Assembly: GCA_027563935.2 (NCBI GenBank)
Contig: CM050449.1
Location: 15,824,501-15,888,500 of the forward strand
DNA: 64,000 nt
Source of the DNA: Costus lasius
Taxonomy: Eukaryota; Streptophyta; Magnoliopsida; Zingiberales; Costaceae
Reading direction: 5' to 3'
The translations under genes and the position numbers were made by a program. Below the pieces are notes generated by a model. The model searched no databases. It saw nothing but the letters and a program-made list of their open reading frames with translations, and was not told where the DNA came from. Positions within the stretch are counted from its first letter, which is position 1, and every line of letters begins with the position of its first letter. This document shows positions 44,784 to 57,366 of the stretch, piece by piece.

Positions 44784-45008
44784 TATAAGCATAACGATGG
44801 AAACTTGCCAGCTCACTCTTCAGATCAAGAAAATTAATTCAGCCATTTATTTCTTTACAAATCTGTTACGCACCTTGTATAGAATATTCTTTACCTTGTA
44901 AACAACATCAATCGTTGTATAAATAGAGGACATGTATAGCAATCGATACAGAGAGAAATAACAACAATTGTTTCTTCTACCTGTCTCTATCTCGTCGCTG
45001 TTCTTTCA
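44784..45008 (+). repeat. Copia 5' LTR
   Basis: Starts TATAAGCATAACG and ends CTGTTCTTTCA. A canonical TATAAATA box at 44918-44925 would drive the transcript. The primer-binding site TGGTATCAGAGG (initiator-Met tRNA type) starts at the very next base, 45009. Confidence 0.92.
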
Positions 45009-45244
45009 TGGTATCAGAGGCGCGCCCTTGATCTGCTAGCTCTTTGTTTTCCCGCTGCGACAAAATCCTCCACTCTGAGAGGAAACTCCAACTCTTGGCG
45101 TGACGTATTTCATCCGGATTCTCGATTCTAAGAAATTCTGGTTCTCGCTTGTTCTCTCTACAACAAGATTATCCTCCAGCACCGAGATTATTCTCCTATC
45201 CGCATTGTGAGTCATCTTCCTCTCGTCTAGAAGTTCTCTTTTAC

Positions 45245-46040
45245 ATGGATTCCGAATTCAGTTCGTCGTCAAAACACTCACGTGGATCCCCAACTATCTC
45301 TGTTCCTCTAAGTGTTGTTCCCTTCTTACCTTTAAAATTGACCAATGATAACTACCTCCTATGGAAGACACAGTTTATTCCACTACTTCGAATGCACGGT
45401 TTATTAGGGATCATTGAGGGCGCTGATCTTGCCCCACCCTCAACTGATCCTACTTTTAATGATTGGGTCACCAAGGATCAACTGATATTAACCTAGATCA
45501 ATTCTTCTTTAACGGGAAGTGTTTTTTCCTATTGTTGTTGGGCTTGACTCTTCCAAAGCTGTATGGGATGCCCTTGCTAAAGCTTCCAATCACATTCGCG
45601 TGTCCGCGTCCACCAACTCAAAACTCAATTACAGATGATACAGTGGGGGAGTGATTCGGTATATGAGTATTTGCACAAGATCAAAAATATTGCAAATAAT
45701 CTTCATGCAATCGGCCATCCTATATCTGATGCAGATCTCATTATGCATGTTCTTCATGGTCTTGGTCCTTCGTATGATAACATTGTATCAAACATTATTA
45801 CACGCATTGATGATCTTACACTCAACGATGTCCATGGGATACTCTCATCGCATGAACAACTTCTCTCAATGAGAACTCGTGACAGCATATCTCCCTATGT
45901 CAACAATACCAATTACTAAAGTCAACGAGGTGATCAAAGTCAAAGAGGTGGTCGACAACACTATGCCAATCGTGGCCGCGGCCAGGGCATAGGCCGTGGC
46001 CGAGGGAGGTGCCAAATATGCTTCATTCCAGGACATTTTG
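45245..46040 (+). pseudogene. Copia gag, broken
   Basis: It begins with ATG at 45245, about 235 bases after the primer site. The N-terminal part shows the copia gag pattern (LKLTNDNYLLWKTQFIPLLR) and the downstream part shows VYEYLHKIKNIANNLHAIGH. The frame is lost between about 45495 and 45640. A TAA stop lies at 45917, and a stop at 46043-46045 falls inside the CX2CX4HX4C zinc knuckle (CQICFIPGHF...). Confidence 0.85.
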
Positions 46041-47270
46041 CTTGAGAGTGTCGTCGAAGATTTGATACAACACTTACTGGAGGCTATCCAAGACAACAAC
46101 ATACACAACCTGGTGCTTATTCTATGACTGCTCCCCATCTTACATCCAACACTGAACAACTTGGATCCACCGCATGGTATCCGGACTCCGGTGCAACTCA
46201 TCATGTGACCTCAGATATCAATACTCTCCAAGAAGTGATTCCCTACAATGGTTCTGATATTGTGCGAATCGGCAATGGCACAGGTTTGCATATTACTAAC
46301 ATTGGAAACGCATCCATCTCTTCCTCTAGTTACCCTTTAAAAATGCGCAATGTTCTTCATGTTCCATCTATTACCAAGAATTTACTTTCTGTTCGTCAAT
46401 TTACCCATGACAATGACACATTTTTTGAATTTCATCATAATGAATGTCTTGTTAAGGATCGGGCAATGAAACAAACTCTTCTTCACGGAGGAATTAAAAA
46501 CGGTCTCTACCACATACCGTCTCCACCACCAGCAGTCTTCCTTCGCGAACTCACCAGCTCTTCATCATGGCATGCTCGCCTCGGTCATCCCTCTCTCCGT
46601 CTCGTGACTCAAATAATAAATCGCTATGGCTTACCTACTTCCCATGCATCTTTTATCTACAGTCTATACTGCATGTATGCAATCAAAAAGTCATAAGCTC
46701 CCTTTTTCGGTTTCTATGAATAAATCTACTTTTCCTTTAGAAATTATTCATTCCGACATTTTGGGCCCTGCGCCTATTTTATCATATAATGGCTACTCAT
46801 ATTATGCTTCTTTTGTGGATCATTACAGCAAATATACTTGGGTTTTTTTTTATGAAACGAAAGTCTAATCTTTTAGATATTTTCTGTCACTTTCAGAAAC
46901 ATGTTGAAAGATTCTTTAATCGAAAAATTTTAAGTGTCCACTCTGATTGGGGTGGCAAATATCAAGCTCTCCACAAACATCTTCTTGCTCACAGTATTAC
47001 TCATCGCGTCTCATGCCCTCATACCCCTGAACAGAATGGAACTGCTGAACGGAAACATCGTCACATCATTGAAACCGCCCTTGCCCTTCTCCAACATGCC
47101 TCCGTCCCCAACACACATTGGGACGCCGCTGTTACTACAGCGGTTTATCTCATTAATCGAATCCCCTCTCGTCTCATTCAACACCGCACTCCATTAGAGA
47201 AACTCTACAACCACCCACCTAACTATACATTCCTCCGCATTTTTGGTTGCACATGTTACCCTTGGCTCCG
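46041..47270 (+). pseudogene. Copia protease and N-terminal integrase, broken
   Basis: The protease active site DSGATHH is at about 46190. The pre-integrase HARLGHPS block is near 46570. The integrase core has its first Asp in HSDILGP (near 46750), second in VHSDWGGKYQ (near 46940) and Glu in PEQNGTAERKHRH (near 47040). Frames change near 46630 and 46865. The coding sequence stops abruptly at 47275, where Athila begins, and resumes at 59826. Confidence 0.85.
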
Positions 47271-47275
47271 CCCAT

Positions 47276-48719
47276 TGTTAAGTCATTTTTATATAGAGAT
47301 TTTTATGCTATTTCCCTTGCTATATCTTTGTTTTTCTAGCATTTACACCTTATTTGCATGGAATTATTGCTTTATCTTCGGAATCTACACTCTTTGGTGT
47401 TTTTGCACCATTTCAGGGAAAAAGCGAGGGAATGCCACCATTTTCAGCAAAATCTGTATCGTCGGCGAAAACCACGGTACACCTAGTGACCAGAACCACA
47501 CTTCGTGGCTTTGGTGACGCCAGACGCCGATTTTTCCAGACTTCAACTTTCAACTTATCCATGTCAGATGGAAAGCTAACCAGGGACAGAAGTGGAATTT
47601 GGCAAGGAGAACACAGGAAGAGGACAAAAACCCTATTCACGTAAGGAATAGAGGGGGGAATTAGGGAGATCGATTGGGAGACACGCACGTAAGAGACGAG
47701 CGGCAGCTGAGGAGGCAACGGGAACCGGCGCTTAATCGGAACAGAGAGGAGAACTTCGGCGGCGAGAGCCTTAGAAGCTTCGAGTGGATCCTTCCTCCTT
47801 GAGGGAGTCCTACCATCCTCTCCTCATTTACCTCGTTCTGTTCGTTTAACCATGGATGTATTGACTGAACCGATTTATGCTCTATTCTGTGACATGAGTA
47901 TTGTAGCTTAAACTTGTTTCAGGGCTTAGGAAAGCCCCTTGACGGTTTTATGTGTAGATTTTGAATGACATTATGCAAACCCTAGATTATCTTACCTTGC
48001 CTAGTTGCACTTTTTGAATGAAGTTTGCTTTGTTACTTCCTTCACATTTTAGATATCCGGTATTGCCGAGAGGCACATCTAGATATTCGGCAGCCTAGGC
48101 GAGGGTACCTTAATCATCGCACGAGAGTGGTTGATTAGGTATGGGTAGTACATACTATTTTGTGCTCTTTGGGTTTGTTCGGGAGGGCGTATTACGAGAG
48201 TATGCGTCGAACCATGCAAACACCTTGTTGCATCACCCGAGAGGGGACAACACGTACAAATGATGGGATGGTATGTACGATCCGGCGCTCCACGAGTTTA
48301 TTCGGTTTTACGTCCTACGACGGTAGATGTTAAATCGGGTAAAGCTCTTAGTTGCAAGTTGCATCGCTCGAGAGAGGACGACTTGCACACTCTTGGATCG
48401 CCCTAGGATATTAAAAGAGGATTGCACTATGTTACTTCGTCCTTGCATAACACTTCAAGGTGGTGGACCCTAGCCCTGATTTCTTGCATCCTTGGACCCT
48501 TAGTTGAGCCATTACATTGTTTTCCTCTTGCGTTACCTTATTTCACTCTTGTTTAGCTTAATTTTAGACTTTAGCAACCTTTACAAAACCAACGAAAGAT
48601 CGTCTAGCTTGCGATAATCTAATCAATCGGTACTTGGTATTTGGTCCCTGTGGGATCGATATATATTTATTACTTCGATAGCCCGTATACTTGCGGAACG
48701 GTTAATTTATCGGCTATCA
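47276..48719 (+). repeat. Athila 5' LTR
   Basis: Starts TGTTAAGTCA and ends GGCTATCA. It pairs with the 3' LTR along its full length with one single-base length difference (near 47730). Confidence 0.95.
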
Positions 48720-48725
48720 AGTTTT

Positions 48726-48743
48726 TGGCGCCGTTGCCGGGGA
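48726..48743 (+). other. Athila primer-binding site (tRNA-Asp)
   Basis: TGGCGCCGTTGCCGGGGA, six bases inside the 5' LTR, intact. Confidence 0.9.
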
Positions 48744-48912
48744 CCAAATCTATCAATATCGACACGGTTAAGTTAATGCTAGACTATGCATTTTTCTTTC
48801 TTTTAGTATACTTGTTTTTTGTTATTTAGTGTTAAGTTTATTTTGTTACTTTTGATAATTACTGCATATCTTTCTGCTGTTTGGAAAAGTTGCTTTTGAA
48901 CTCACTTGGTTT

Positions 48913-50142
48913 ATGTGTAGGACTCTACGGTCAGGAGGATTACTACCTGCTGATCCTGAAATTGAACAGACCTTCCGGCGCCGTAGAAAAGCTAAGTTCA
49001 AAGCAGCTATTTCTGAAGAATCTCTTGAACAGCTCAAGATGGATAACCACCGTACTCTTAGAGATTTTGCTTCACCAAACACACAAGGGCTACATACCAG
49101 TATCACTCGGCCTCCGATCGAGGCAAACAACTTTGAAATCAAGCCAGCACTTGTGAATATAGTGACGCAGCACTAATTCGGAGGTTCACCACTTGAGGAC
49201 CCGAATTTACATCTATCGATCTTTCAGGAAGTATGTGACACATTGAAGATGAATGGAGTATCTGATGATGCGATACGGTTGAGGTTGTTCCCATTCTCAC
49301 TATGGGACCGCGCTCGTGCATGGTTACACTCTCTATCTTCTGGATCGATCTCAACATGGAGTCAGCTCTCCACGGCATTCTTATCTAAGTATTTTCTGCC
49401 AAGTAAGATGGCCCAGTTGAGAGCTCAAATAATTAATTTTGCTCAAAGAGACAATGAGTCACTATGCGAAGCGTGGGGTCGCTTCAAGGAGTATCAAATG
49501 ATATGCCCTCACCATGGTATGGAGAAGTGGTTTCTTATCCACACATTCTACAATGGTCTAAATTACAATACCAGGCTTACCATTGATGCGGCAGCTGGTG
49601 GTGCATTGAAGAGCAAGGAGATTGATGAATCTTTCAATTTAATAGAGAATATGGCAATGAACCACCACCAGTGGTCAATTGAAAGGGCGGGGCCATCTAG
49701 AACAAGTGGAAAATTTGAATTGGATACCTTGACCTCCATAGCGGCCAAGGTTGATTCTCTATCTCACAAGTTTGATACATGGGGGCTGAACTCCACCACT
49801 GCATCAGTTAACAGCATATGTTGGGAGAATGGTGGTACGCCGAACCAACCTGTGGCTGAGTGCCAAATGGGACCTCCTTCTTTTGGGGACTCCACACCGG
49901 ATCAAGTTAATGCTCTCAATAGTTTCCAACCAAGACCACTGCATGATCCGTACTCCAACACGTATAATCCTGGGTGGAAGAGCCACCCGAATTTCTCATA
50001 CCGCAACAATAATGCGGCACAACAACCCGAGTATAGACAACAAGTGGGGTTCCAGCAACAAAGACAACAACCACCACCTCAACCACCGAAATCAAATTTG
50101 GAGTCTATGCTTGAAGGTTTTATGGCTAACCAAACCAAGTAA
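48913..50142 (+). pseudogene. Athila gag
   Basis: It opens at ATG 48913, is interrupted by TAA at 49174-49176, and continues through the Athila/Tat gag core (LHLSIFQEVCDTLKMNGVS, RLRLFPFSLWDRARAWLHSL, FLSKYFLPSKMAQLR). A Gln-rich region is followed by TAA at 50140-50142. It would encode the nucleocapsid/structural protein of the virus-like particle. Both stops are single-base changes from common Athila codons. Confidence 0.88.
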
Positions 50143-51609
50143 ATTGAACAAGTATCCAAACAAAGTGAGCGTATGAACGAGACCATCCAACAACTAGCTT
50201 CTCAAGTTGAAGCTTTGACCACACATGGAAGGATGCTTGAAAATCAGATCGCGCAGCAAGCCTTGACGTCACCTAGACCTTCAGGTAAACTTCCTGGACA
50301 ATCAGAGGGTAACCCAAAAGAAGAGTGCAATGCTATCACTACCCGAAGTGGGAAGCAACTTGCTGAGCCTAGGGAAAATTCTGATGTGGGCGAAGATAGT
50401 GAACCAGTAAACTTGAGGACGAAAGGGGCCGGTACGGATGAATCCAAAGCCGAACGAGAGAAGAACCAAGAACCGGCATACACACCACCACCTCCTTATG
50501 TGCCAGCTATCCCTTTCCCTCAAAGATTAGCAAAGGCGAAGCTCGATCGCCAATTTGGTAAATTCTTAGAGGTTCTCAAGAAATTGTATATCAATATCCC
50601 CTTTACTGATGCTCTTGCGCAGATGTCATCTTATGCGAAGTTCCTCAAAGAAATATTGTCAAATAAGAGGAAATTGGAGGTACAAGGAATGGTGGCTTTG
50701 ACAGAGGAATGTAGCGCAATAATTCAAAACAAACTACCCCCCAAGTTAAAAGACCCTGGCAGTTTCTCAATCCCATGTCAGATTGGGGACATGAGCTTTG
50801 ATAGGGCTTTATGTGACCTTGGCGCTAGCGTAAGTCTTATGCCACTCTCGATCTGTAAGAAGTTGGATATGGGGGAACTAAAGAAGACAAGTATTTCATT
50901 GCAACTTGCCGACCGCTCGGTTCGACATCCTGTGGGCATGATAGAGGATGTACCGATCAGAGTCGGTAAATTCTTCGTTCCGGCTGACTTTGTTGTTTTG
51001 GACATGCAAGAGGACATCCAGCTTCCCATAATTCTTGGTCGACCTTTCCTGGCCACTGCTGGTGCAGTAATTGACGTTAGGAATGGGAAGCTCAAATTGA
51101 ACATCGGTGAGGATGTTATCGATTTTGACATTTCTAAATGCCTAAAGCGCCCTTCTTTTGCAGGGGCCTGCTATAGCGTGGATCTTGTGGAGAATGAGCC
51201 CAGCAGCACAGGCCCTGCTATTGACGAACCCGACCCTTTTGAGGAGAGCCTCTCAGAAAATGAAAAGGATGAAAAGGCTAATTCCGAAGCACCATTTACC
51301 CTGGTAAAAGATGTCAGGGAGATTGAACTTAAACCATTACCGGATAATTTGAGGTATGAATTCTTGGGCTCGCATTCCACTTTACCGGTGATAGTAAATG
51401 CGGATCTTGGTAAGGCACAAACCCAATTGCTTTTAGATACACTTAGAAAGTATAAGAATGTTATTGGGTATACATTGAAGGACATCAAAGGTATTAACCC
51501 CTCTATTTGCATGCATAGAATATTTCTGGAGGAAGGATGCAAACCCACCGTCGAAGGACAAAGACGACTCAACCCGAACCTGAAAGAAATAGTGAAAAGG
51601 AGATTTTGA
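50143..51609 (+). pseudogene. Athila gag C-terminus and aspartic protease
   Basis: An open frame with a linker (NAITTRSGKQL), the segment LEVLKKLYINIPFTDALAQM and a protease whose active site reads CDLGASVSLMP. The flap/hydrophobic part is VVLDMQEDIQLPIILGRPFL. A frameshift near 51600 ends the frame just before the reverse transcriptase. Confidence 0.88.
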
Positions 51610-54236
51610 AGCTTCTTGATGCGGGGGGTAATTTACCCCATCTCCGACAATGCATGGGTGAGTCCGGTACATGTCGTGCCAAAGAAAGGAGGCACAACTG
51701 TGGTTAAAAACGATAAAGATGAGCTAATACCGACACAGACGGTAACGGGTTGAAGAATGTGCATTGACTTCCGTAAATTAAACAAAGCCACCCGCAAGGA
51801 TCACTACCCTCTACCCTTCATTGATCAAATGTTGGAACGTCTTGCTAACAACTCTCATTTTTATTTTCTAGATGGATATTCAGGGTTCCTGCAAATTGCC
51901 ATCCACCCGGAGGATCAAGAAAAAACGACGTTTACTTGCCCCTATGGCACATTTGCCTATCGGCGAATGTCATTCGGCTTGTGCAACGTTCCGGGCACGT
52001 TCCAACGTTGTATGACTGCAATATTCTCAGATCTTGTGGAGGATGTGGTGGACATATTCATGGACGACTTCTCCGTGTATGGTAGCTCCTTTGATAATTG
52101 TCTTACTAACTTATCTCGTGTCTTGCAGCGATGCCAAGAAGCTGACCTCGTGCTTAACTGGAAAAAATGTCATTTTATGGTACAAGAGGGCATTGTGCTG
52201 GGACACTTGATATCAAAGAGAGGGATAGAGGTGGACAAGGCAAAAGTAGATGCAATCGAAAAGCTACCAACTCCAACTTCCGTGAAAGCAATTCGAAGCT
52301 TTTTGGGACATGCCGGCTTTTACCGTCGCTTCATAAAAGATTTTTCGAAAATAGCTAGGCCATTGACATGTCTTCTTGCTAAGGACGTGCCTTTTACTTT
52401 TGACAGGGACTGCTTGCGAGCTTTTACCACGCTAAAAGAAGCCCTGATTTTGGCACTGATCATGCAACCGCCAGACTGGTCCCTCCCATTTGAAATCATG
52501 TGTGACGCGAGTGACTATGCCGTGGGGGCGATACTAGGACAACGAAAGGAGAACCGGTTGCATGCCATATACTACGCGAGCCGCACGCTTGATGACGCGC
52601 AGATTAATTACGCAACTACTGAAAAAGAGCTCTTGGCCGTGGTCTTTGCATTTGACAAGTTTCGGTCTTACATTGTCAATTCTAAAGTTATTGTTTTCAC
52701 TGACCATGCAGCTATTAGGTATCTGATGACAAAGAAAGATGCCAAACCGAGACTGATACGATGGATTTTACTGCTCCAAGAATTTGACATAGAAGTTCGA
52801 GATAAGAAGGGGGCCGAAAACTCAGTTGCCGACCATCTCTCACGTATCACCTATGAGGAAGAAAACGGATTGGAGCATGAATCAAGTATCAATGATTTTT
52901 TCCCCGATGAGAAACTTATGGCACTCTACAGCATTGAAGCGCCTTGGTACGCAGACTTCGTGAACTTCTTAGCCGCTAACGTTTTGCCTCCTGAACTCAC
53001 TTATCAGCAAAAGAAGAAGTTCCTTTCTGATGTCCGTCATTACTACTGGGATGAACCTTTCCTCTTCAAAAGATGTGCTGACGGAGTTTACCGGCGGTGC
53101 CTACCTGAAGATGAATACCACGATGTCCTGTTTCACTGCCATGGTTCTCCTTACGGGGGACATTGTAGCACATCCAAAACAGCCTTCAAGGTCCTCCAAA
53201 GTGGGTTTTATTGGCCGACATTATTTCGAGATGCCAGAAAGTTTATTCTCACTTGTGATCAGTGCCAACGTACCGATAACATATCGAGAAGAAACGAAAT
53301 GCCCTTAAACAACATTCTGGAAGTGGAGATTTTTGATGTTTAGGGAGTCGACTTTATGGGGCCATTCCCATCTTCATTTGGACACAAATATATCTTAGTG
53401 GCAGTAGACTATGTATCGAAGTGGGTAGAGGCAATGCCATCCCCCTCTAATGACTCTCAAGTAGTTATGCGATTATTCAAGAAGACAATATTCCCATGGT
53501 TTGGAGTGCCGCGAGTGGTTATCAGCGATGGTGGTTCCCACTTTATTGAGCAGCGCTTTACGACACTGCTCAAGAAGTACGGAGTTACAAACAAGGTTGC
53601 CACTCCATACCACCCACAAACTAGTGGGCGAGTCGAAATATCAAACCGAGAGTTAAAAATTTTTTTGGAGAAGACGGTATCGAGAGCACACACCGATTGG
53701 TCACTCAAATCGGAAGATGCTCTCTGGGCCTACCGTACCGCGTTCAAAACACCTATTGGGATGTCCCCATACCAGTTAGTATACGGTAAATCTTGCCATC
53801 TACCGGTCGAATTATAACACAAAGCATTTTGGGGATCCAGGCACTGAACTTTGACCTAAAATTTGCTGGTGAGAAACGATTATTACAACTTGACGAGCTT
53901 GATGAAGTGAGGTTAAGTGCCTATGAGAACGCCTGTATCTATAAGGAGCGCACGAAGAGGTGGCATGATCAGAAAATCATAAGGAAAGAGTTCAAAGAAG
54001 GGGACCCAGTACTCTTGTTCAATTCTAGGCTCAGACTGTTTCCAGGCAAGCTGAAAACAGGATGGTCCGGCCCTTTTACCGTTAAGAAAGTTCATCCTTT
54101 TGGAGCCATTGAAATCGGTGATAAGGAATCTGGGACTTTTATGGTTAATGGTCAGCGTTTAAAGCATTATTTCATCCATGAGCCACTGGAGGAGCCCAGT
54201 ACTGTCCATCTTTCCAACCCCCCGGATCCACCTTGA
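51610..54236 (+). pseudogene. Athila reverse transcriptase, RNase H and integrase
   Basis: The RT palm motif is FMDDFSVYG (near 52060), with [20 protein letters not shown] upstream. RNase H is at about 52495-52860 ([15 protein letters not shown]). The integrase has its zinc-binding His pair (near 53135-53165) and Cys pair (CDQC near 53260), and catalytic residues in [15 protein letters not shown] and the Glu after PHQNTSG-like [10 protein letters not shown] region (near 53640). Breaks are TGA at 51751, TAG at 53341, TAA at 53815 and a frameshift near 53832. The integrase C-terminus follows in another frame (53850-54236). Confidence 0.88.
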
Positions 54237-55242
54237 CATTGCATCATGCAAGCCAAAGACCTTAAAATGGCGCTTCTTGGGAGGCAACCCAAGCTCTTTT
54301 CCTTTTTCTTGCTAGTCCTTTTAGTAATTTGCTTCATGGTATTTTCGTTCTTTTTAGCAGTTTGCTTAATAGTATTTTGATTTGTTAAGCTGTGGTGGTA
54401 TTTTGGCTATTTAACCACTTGTCTGCTTCCATCCTCTTTAGTGGATTGCTTAACTATTAGTTTACTTTGCTACACCTTTTTGGTAGATCACTCTATGATA
54501 TCATCGCTTGCTATTTTCAATGGTTGTGTTGGGTTTGCATTGAACTGTTTTCAATGGTCTGTGGTGCTTGGAAGGTGTAGGATGGCATCTTGACGATACT
54601 TGTGACTTACCAGTTTTAGGATACCATGCTTTTGCTTTACCAATGTCTGTGGTGGCTTGTACCCGGTAGTGTGGGTCAACGGTATCAGGATGGTATTGCG
54701 TAGCTATCTTGATTGTACTTGAGTATATGCTTATCTCGCCAGCCTTTCCTGTAGCAAATACCATGGTATTTTCGCTTGCTGACTTCATTTGCTGAGTTGC
54801 AATGGTGGTTTGCTGATTTCCTGAGGAACCTTTGATCACTTGCCCAGTTTTTAATTTCTCTAAGTGGTTTACTAGCTTTGCTTTTATTCCGCTCATCTTT
54901 CCTGTAACTCACATAGTGATATTATCACTTACCGCTTACATTTATCTTGTTATTTGTCTTGCTATCGGAGGTAATGTGTGGTGAAATTCTCATGCTATTA
55001 GTCACTTATTGATTCAACCCTCTTTTGATTGATTTGAACTGTTTGGCGTTTTAATTTCTAGATCTCATGTCCATCCTTTTCTCCATGATAAGCTATTGTC
55101 AATTGCTTATTTCTACTCTCTTCATATAGTTTGCTGAAGTTTTGAGTGATTGGTTGCATGAATTTTACACTTAGCATTGTCCACAAATGATATTGAGATA
55201 GCTTTGTGTTAGTATTAGGTTTTACTCCATCTTGACAGCTTT
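54237..55242 (+). other. Athila non-coding region after pol
   Basis: AT-rich, T-rich region with the small hairpin CTTGGG-AGGCAA-CCCAAG at 54276-54293 just after the pol stop. The word GTAGNNTTGCTTA/GTATTTT recurs between 54310 and 54480. The minus-strand ORFs here (54501-54912) show no domain. Confidence 0.5.
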
Positions 55243-55710
55243 ATGGAACCTAATTACGTGTTTATTATTGTCCAGGGACGATCTGGGTGCAATTGGGAGC
55301 TATTTGTATTATTTCCAGAATTCTACGGTCAACCCGGCGATTACTGCCACACCCGTGATTCGCACAAGCTGCATTCCAAGTTAAGAGTTCTGTTCTCCAC
55401 AGAAAGTTCCTCGGGCCGCCCAGTGACCAAAACCTCGGCCATGGAATTTCAGACCCTTGGAGGCGACTTTTCAGTACAAGTTAAATTTTTCACAGAAAGT
55501 TCCTCGGGGAGCCCGGTGACCAAGACCTCGCCCGAGGATTCCGGAGGCGGTTTCTGCAGCGCTAAGCGTATTAGCCCCAGTTTTTCACAAAAAGTTCCTC
55601 GGGGTGCACCACGATCACAACCTCGCCCCGAGACTTTCGGTGGGGCCTCTCACTTAACTTCTAAATTCTTGGCTGCTCAACTTCATATGCCCGCGCCCTT
55701 CGCTTCGTAA
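55243..55710 (+). CDS. Athila 3' ORF a, built on a ~94-bp repeat
   Basis: ATG to stop, 155 aa, no known domain. It contains three tandem units starting near 55398, 55491 and 55586 (spacings 93 and 95), each coding a version of ESSSGxPVTKTS. Because spacing is not a multiple of three throughout, it may be a transcribed leader rather than a translated gene. Confidence 0.35.
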   Translation: MEPNYVFIIVQGRSGCNWELFVLFPEFYGQPGDYCHTRDSHKLHSKLRVLFSTESSSGRPVTKTSAMEFQTLGGDFSVQVKFFTESSSGSPVTKTSPEDSGGGFCSAKRISPSFSQKVPRGAPRSQPRPETFGGASHLTSKFLAAQLHMPAPFAS

Positions 55711-55826
55711 CCTCGCCCCATTTCCTCACCCCAAGAAAACCCTAGTTTCTCTTTCGCTCCTTCGCATCTTTCGCCGACCCCTCAGTTCCGCCACCCCTCT
55801 CCGCTTCTCCGCCTCGCCCGAGCTCA

Positions 55827-57128
55827 ATGGGACCTCGTAAAGTCTGCGTGCACCCCTCCTACCTACCTAAGCGCCCGCGCCGAGCTCCACCTTCATCCCC
55901 TAACCCAGTTCCCCCTGATCCACCGCGAGCCCCTTCCGTTGCGCCTGCGGCCACCACCACAGATTCCCGACGGGGTAGAGCGGGGAAAGCGCCGGCATCA
56001 TCCCCGACTCCTACACCTCCTGCTCCTACACTAATCCCTACTACCAAACCACTACTTCCTCCTGCCCCTGAACCTGCCACCACTTATCGCAGGCGTCGAG
56101 CGGGCAAAGCACCCGCCCGTTCCCCATCGCCACCTCAACCACGCCAACCCAACTTTCACCCTTCCACCGAAGGGCATGTCCTTCGTTTCCGTGATGCCAC
56201 CCACGAAGCCAGGTACTTTGCCCTTTCTCAGCGGCGCATTATCAGCACGCGCTATATGGACGCGCCCACTCTGCATCATCTGGGCTTACTCAACGACATC
56301 CTTTGGCTTTTCCAAAATCTTGGGTGGGAGAAAATTTTGAATCAAGCCTCGCCCACGCATCTCGGCCTCACCTTGGAAGTACTCAGCTCTTTCTCGACTT
56401 GCCGCTCCGGCCGCGACAACAAAGTCTTCCTGGTTTGCTTCTGGCTGAACAACGCTGAATACCGGCTCCCCCTCGACGAATTCAATTCTGTATATGGCTT
56501 CCCCACCGACATTGCGCTCCACAAACCGACAGGCAACTGGGAAGATGATTTCTGGACATCAATATCTTCCGAAGCTCGGTACTCCTCCAAGAACACATGC
56601 GCCAGCGCCATTTCCAATCCCTGCCTGCGGTACGCGCATCGTCTCCTCGCCCATAGCCTTTTTGCGCGCACCGACAGCGACTGTATGCTACGCCATGTGG
56701 ATCTGGTCTTCTTGTGGAGCATGCTTCGCCAAGTTCCCCTCAATTCCGGATATTACCTGGCTAAGCACTTGGAGCATGTCGGGCGGGTTACCAAGGGTAC
56801 TATTGTGGTCGGTGGTTTATTGACTCTGCTGGCGCTGCATCTAGGGCACAACCCCTATGGGACACCGGAAGCCAGCGGGAGCCGATGGTTGGACATGGAG
56901 GCCTGCCTCGCAATGAAACTGATCTCGAGGCGTGGCGATGTATACCATCTCCTCCTTCGAGACAGCTTACATACGATCCCTCTCCCCAACACTGTAAGAA
57001 CCACCATCAGACACCGCGAAAATTGGAACATCCAGCCTGACATCAGCTCCCAGCACCTCATCAGCAATGCCAACTCCCTTTGCCACTGGTCCAGCACCCA
57101 GGGCCCCTACTCAGCCATCCACACATGA
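55827..57128 (+). CDS. Athila ORF-1-type protein (3' ORF, env position)
   Basis: 433 aa from ATG at 55827. The basic Pro/Arg-rich N-terminus (RPRRAPPSSPNPVP) has two related blocks around GRAGKAPASSP and RAGKAPARSP. It is followed by the domain typical of Athila third ORFs (ATHILA ORF-1 type: HHLGLLNDILWLFQNLGWEK, NAEYRLPLDEFNSVYGFP, HRLLAHSLFARTDS, LVFLWSMLRQVPLNSGYYLA). The hydrophobic stretch GTIVVGGLLTLLALHLG could be membrane-associated, but I would not call it an envelope. The C-terminus continues in another frame at 57067-57366 (HDILNSILGQLQTQRTQLDA), so a frameshift near 57070-57120 has split it. Confidence 0.7.
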   Translation: MGPRKVCVHPSYLPKRPRRAPPSSPNPVPPDPPRAPSVAPAATTTDSRRGRAGKAPASSPTPTPPAPTLIPTTKPLLPPAPEPATTYRRRRAGKAPARSPSPPQPRQPNFHPSTEGHVLRFRDATHEARYFALSQRRIISTRYMDAPTLHHLGLLNDILWLFQNLGWEKILNQASPTHLGLTLEVLSSFSTCRSGRDNKVFLVCFWLNNAEYRLPLDEFNSVYGFPTDIALHKPTGNWEDDFWTSISSEARYSSKNTCASAISNPCLRYAHRLLAHSLFARTDSDCMLRHVDLVFLWSMLRQVPLNSGYYLAKHLEHVGRVTKGTIVVGGLLTLLALHLGHNPYGTPEASGSRWLDMEACLAMKLISRRGDVYHLLLRDSLHTIPLPNTVRTTIRHRENWNIQPDISSQHLISNANSLCHWSSTQGPYSAIHT

Positions 57129-57366
57129 CATTCTAAATTCGATCCTTGGACAACTCCAGACTCAGAGGACTCAACTTGATGCACTGACGGCGAACGTGAA
57201 GGGCATATCTGCCTTTCTCCATTCTCGTTTCCCTGGTTTCAGAAGTAATGCCCCCTACCAGCGCCGCCCAGCTCACGATGACACCCCTTCGGCTTCATCT
57301 GCTACCTCTTCATCTGATGCTTCTAGCGACGATCTCTCCGACGTAGGGGATGACCCCCGCGATTAG

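Noticed and set aside
55859..56743. Minus-strand ORFs opposite the Athila 3' ORF
   Set aside because: They are antisense shadows of the codon-biased + strand ORF, which has the recognisable domain.
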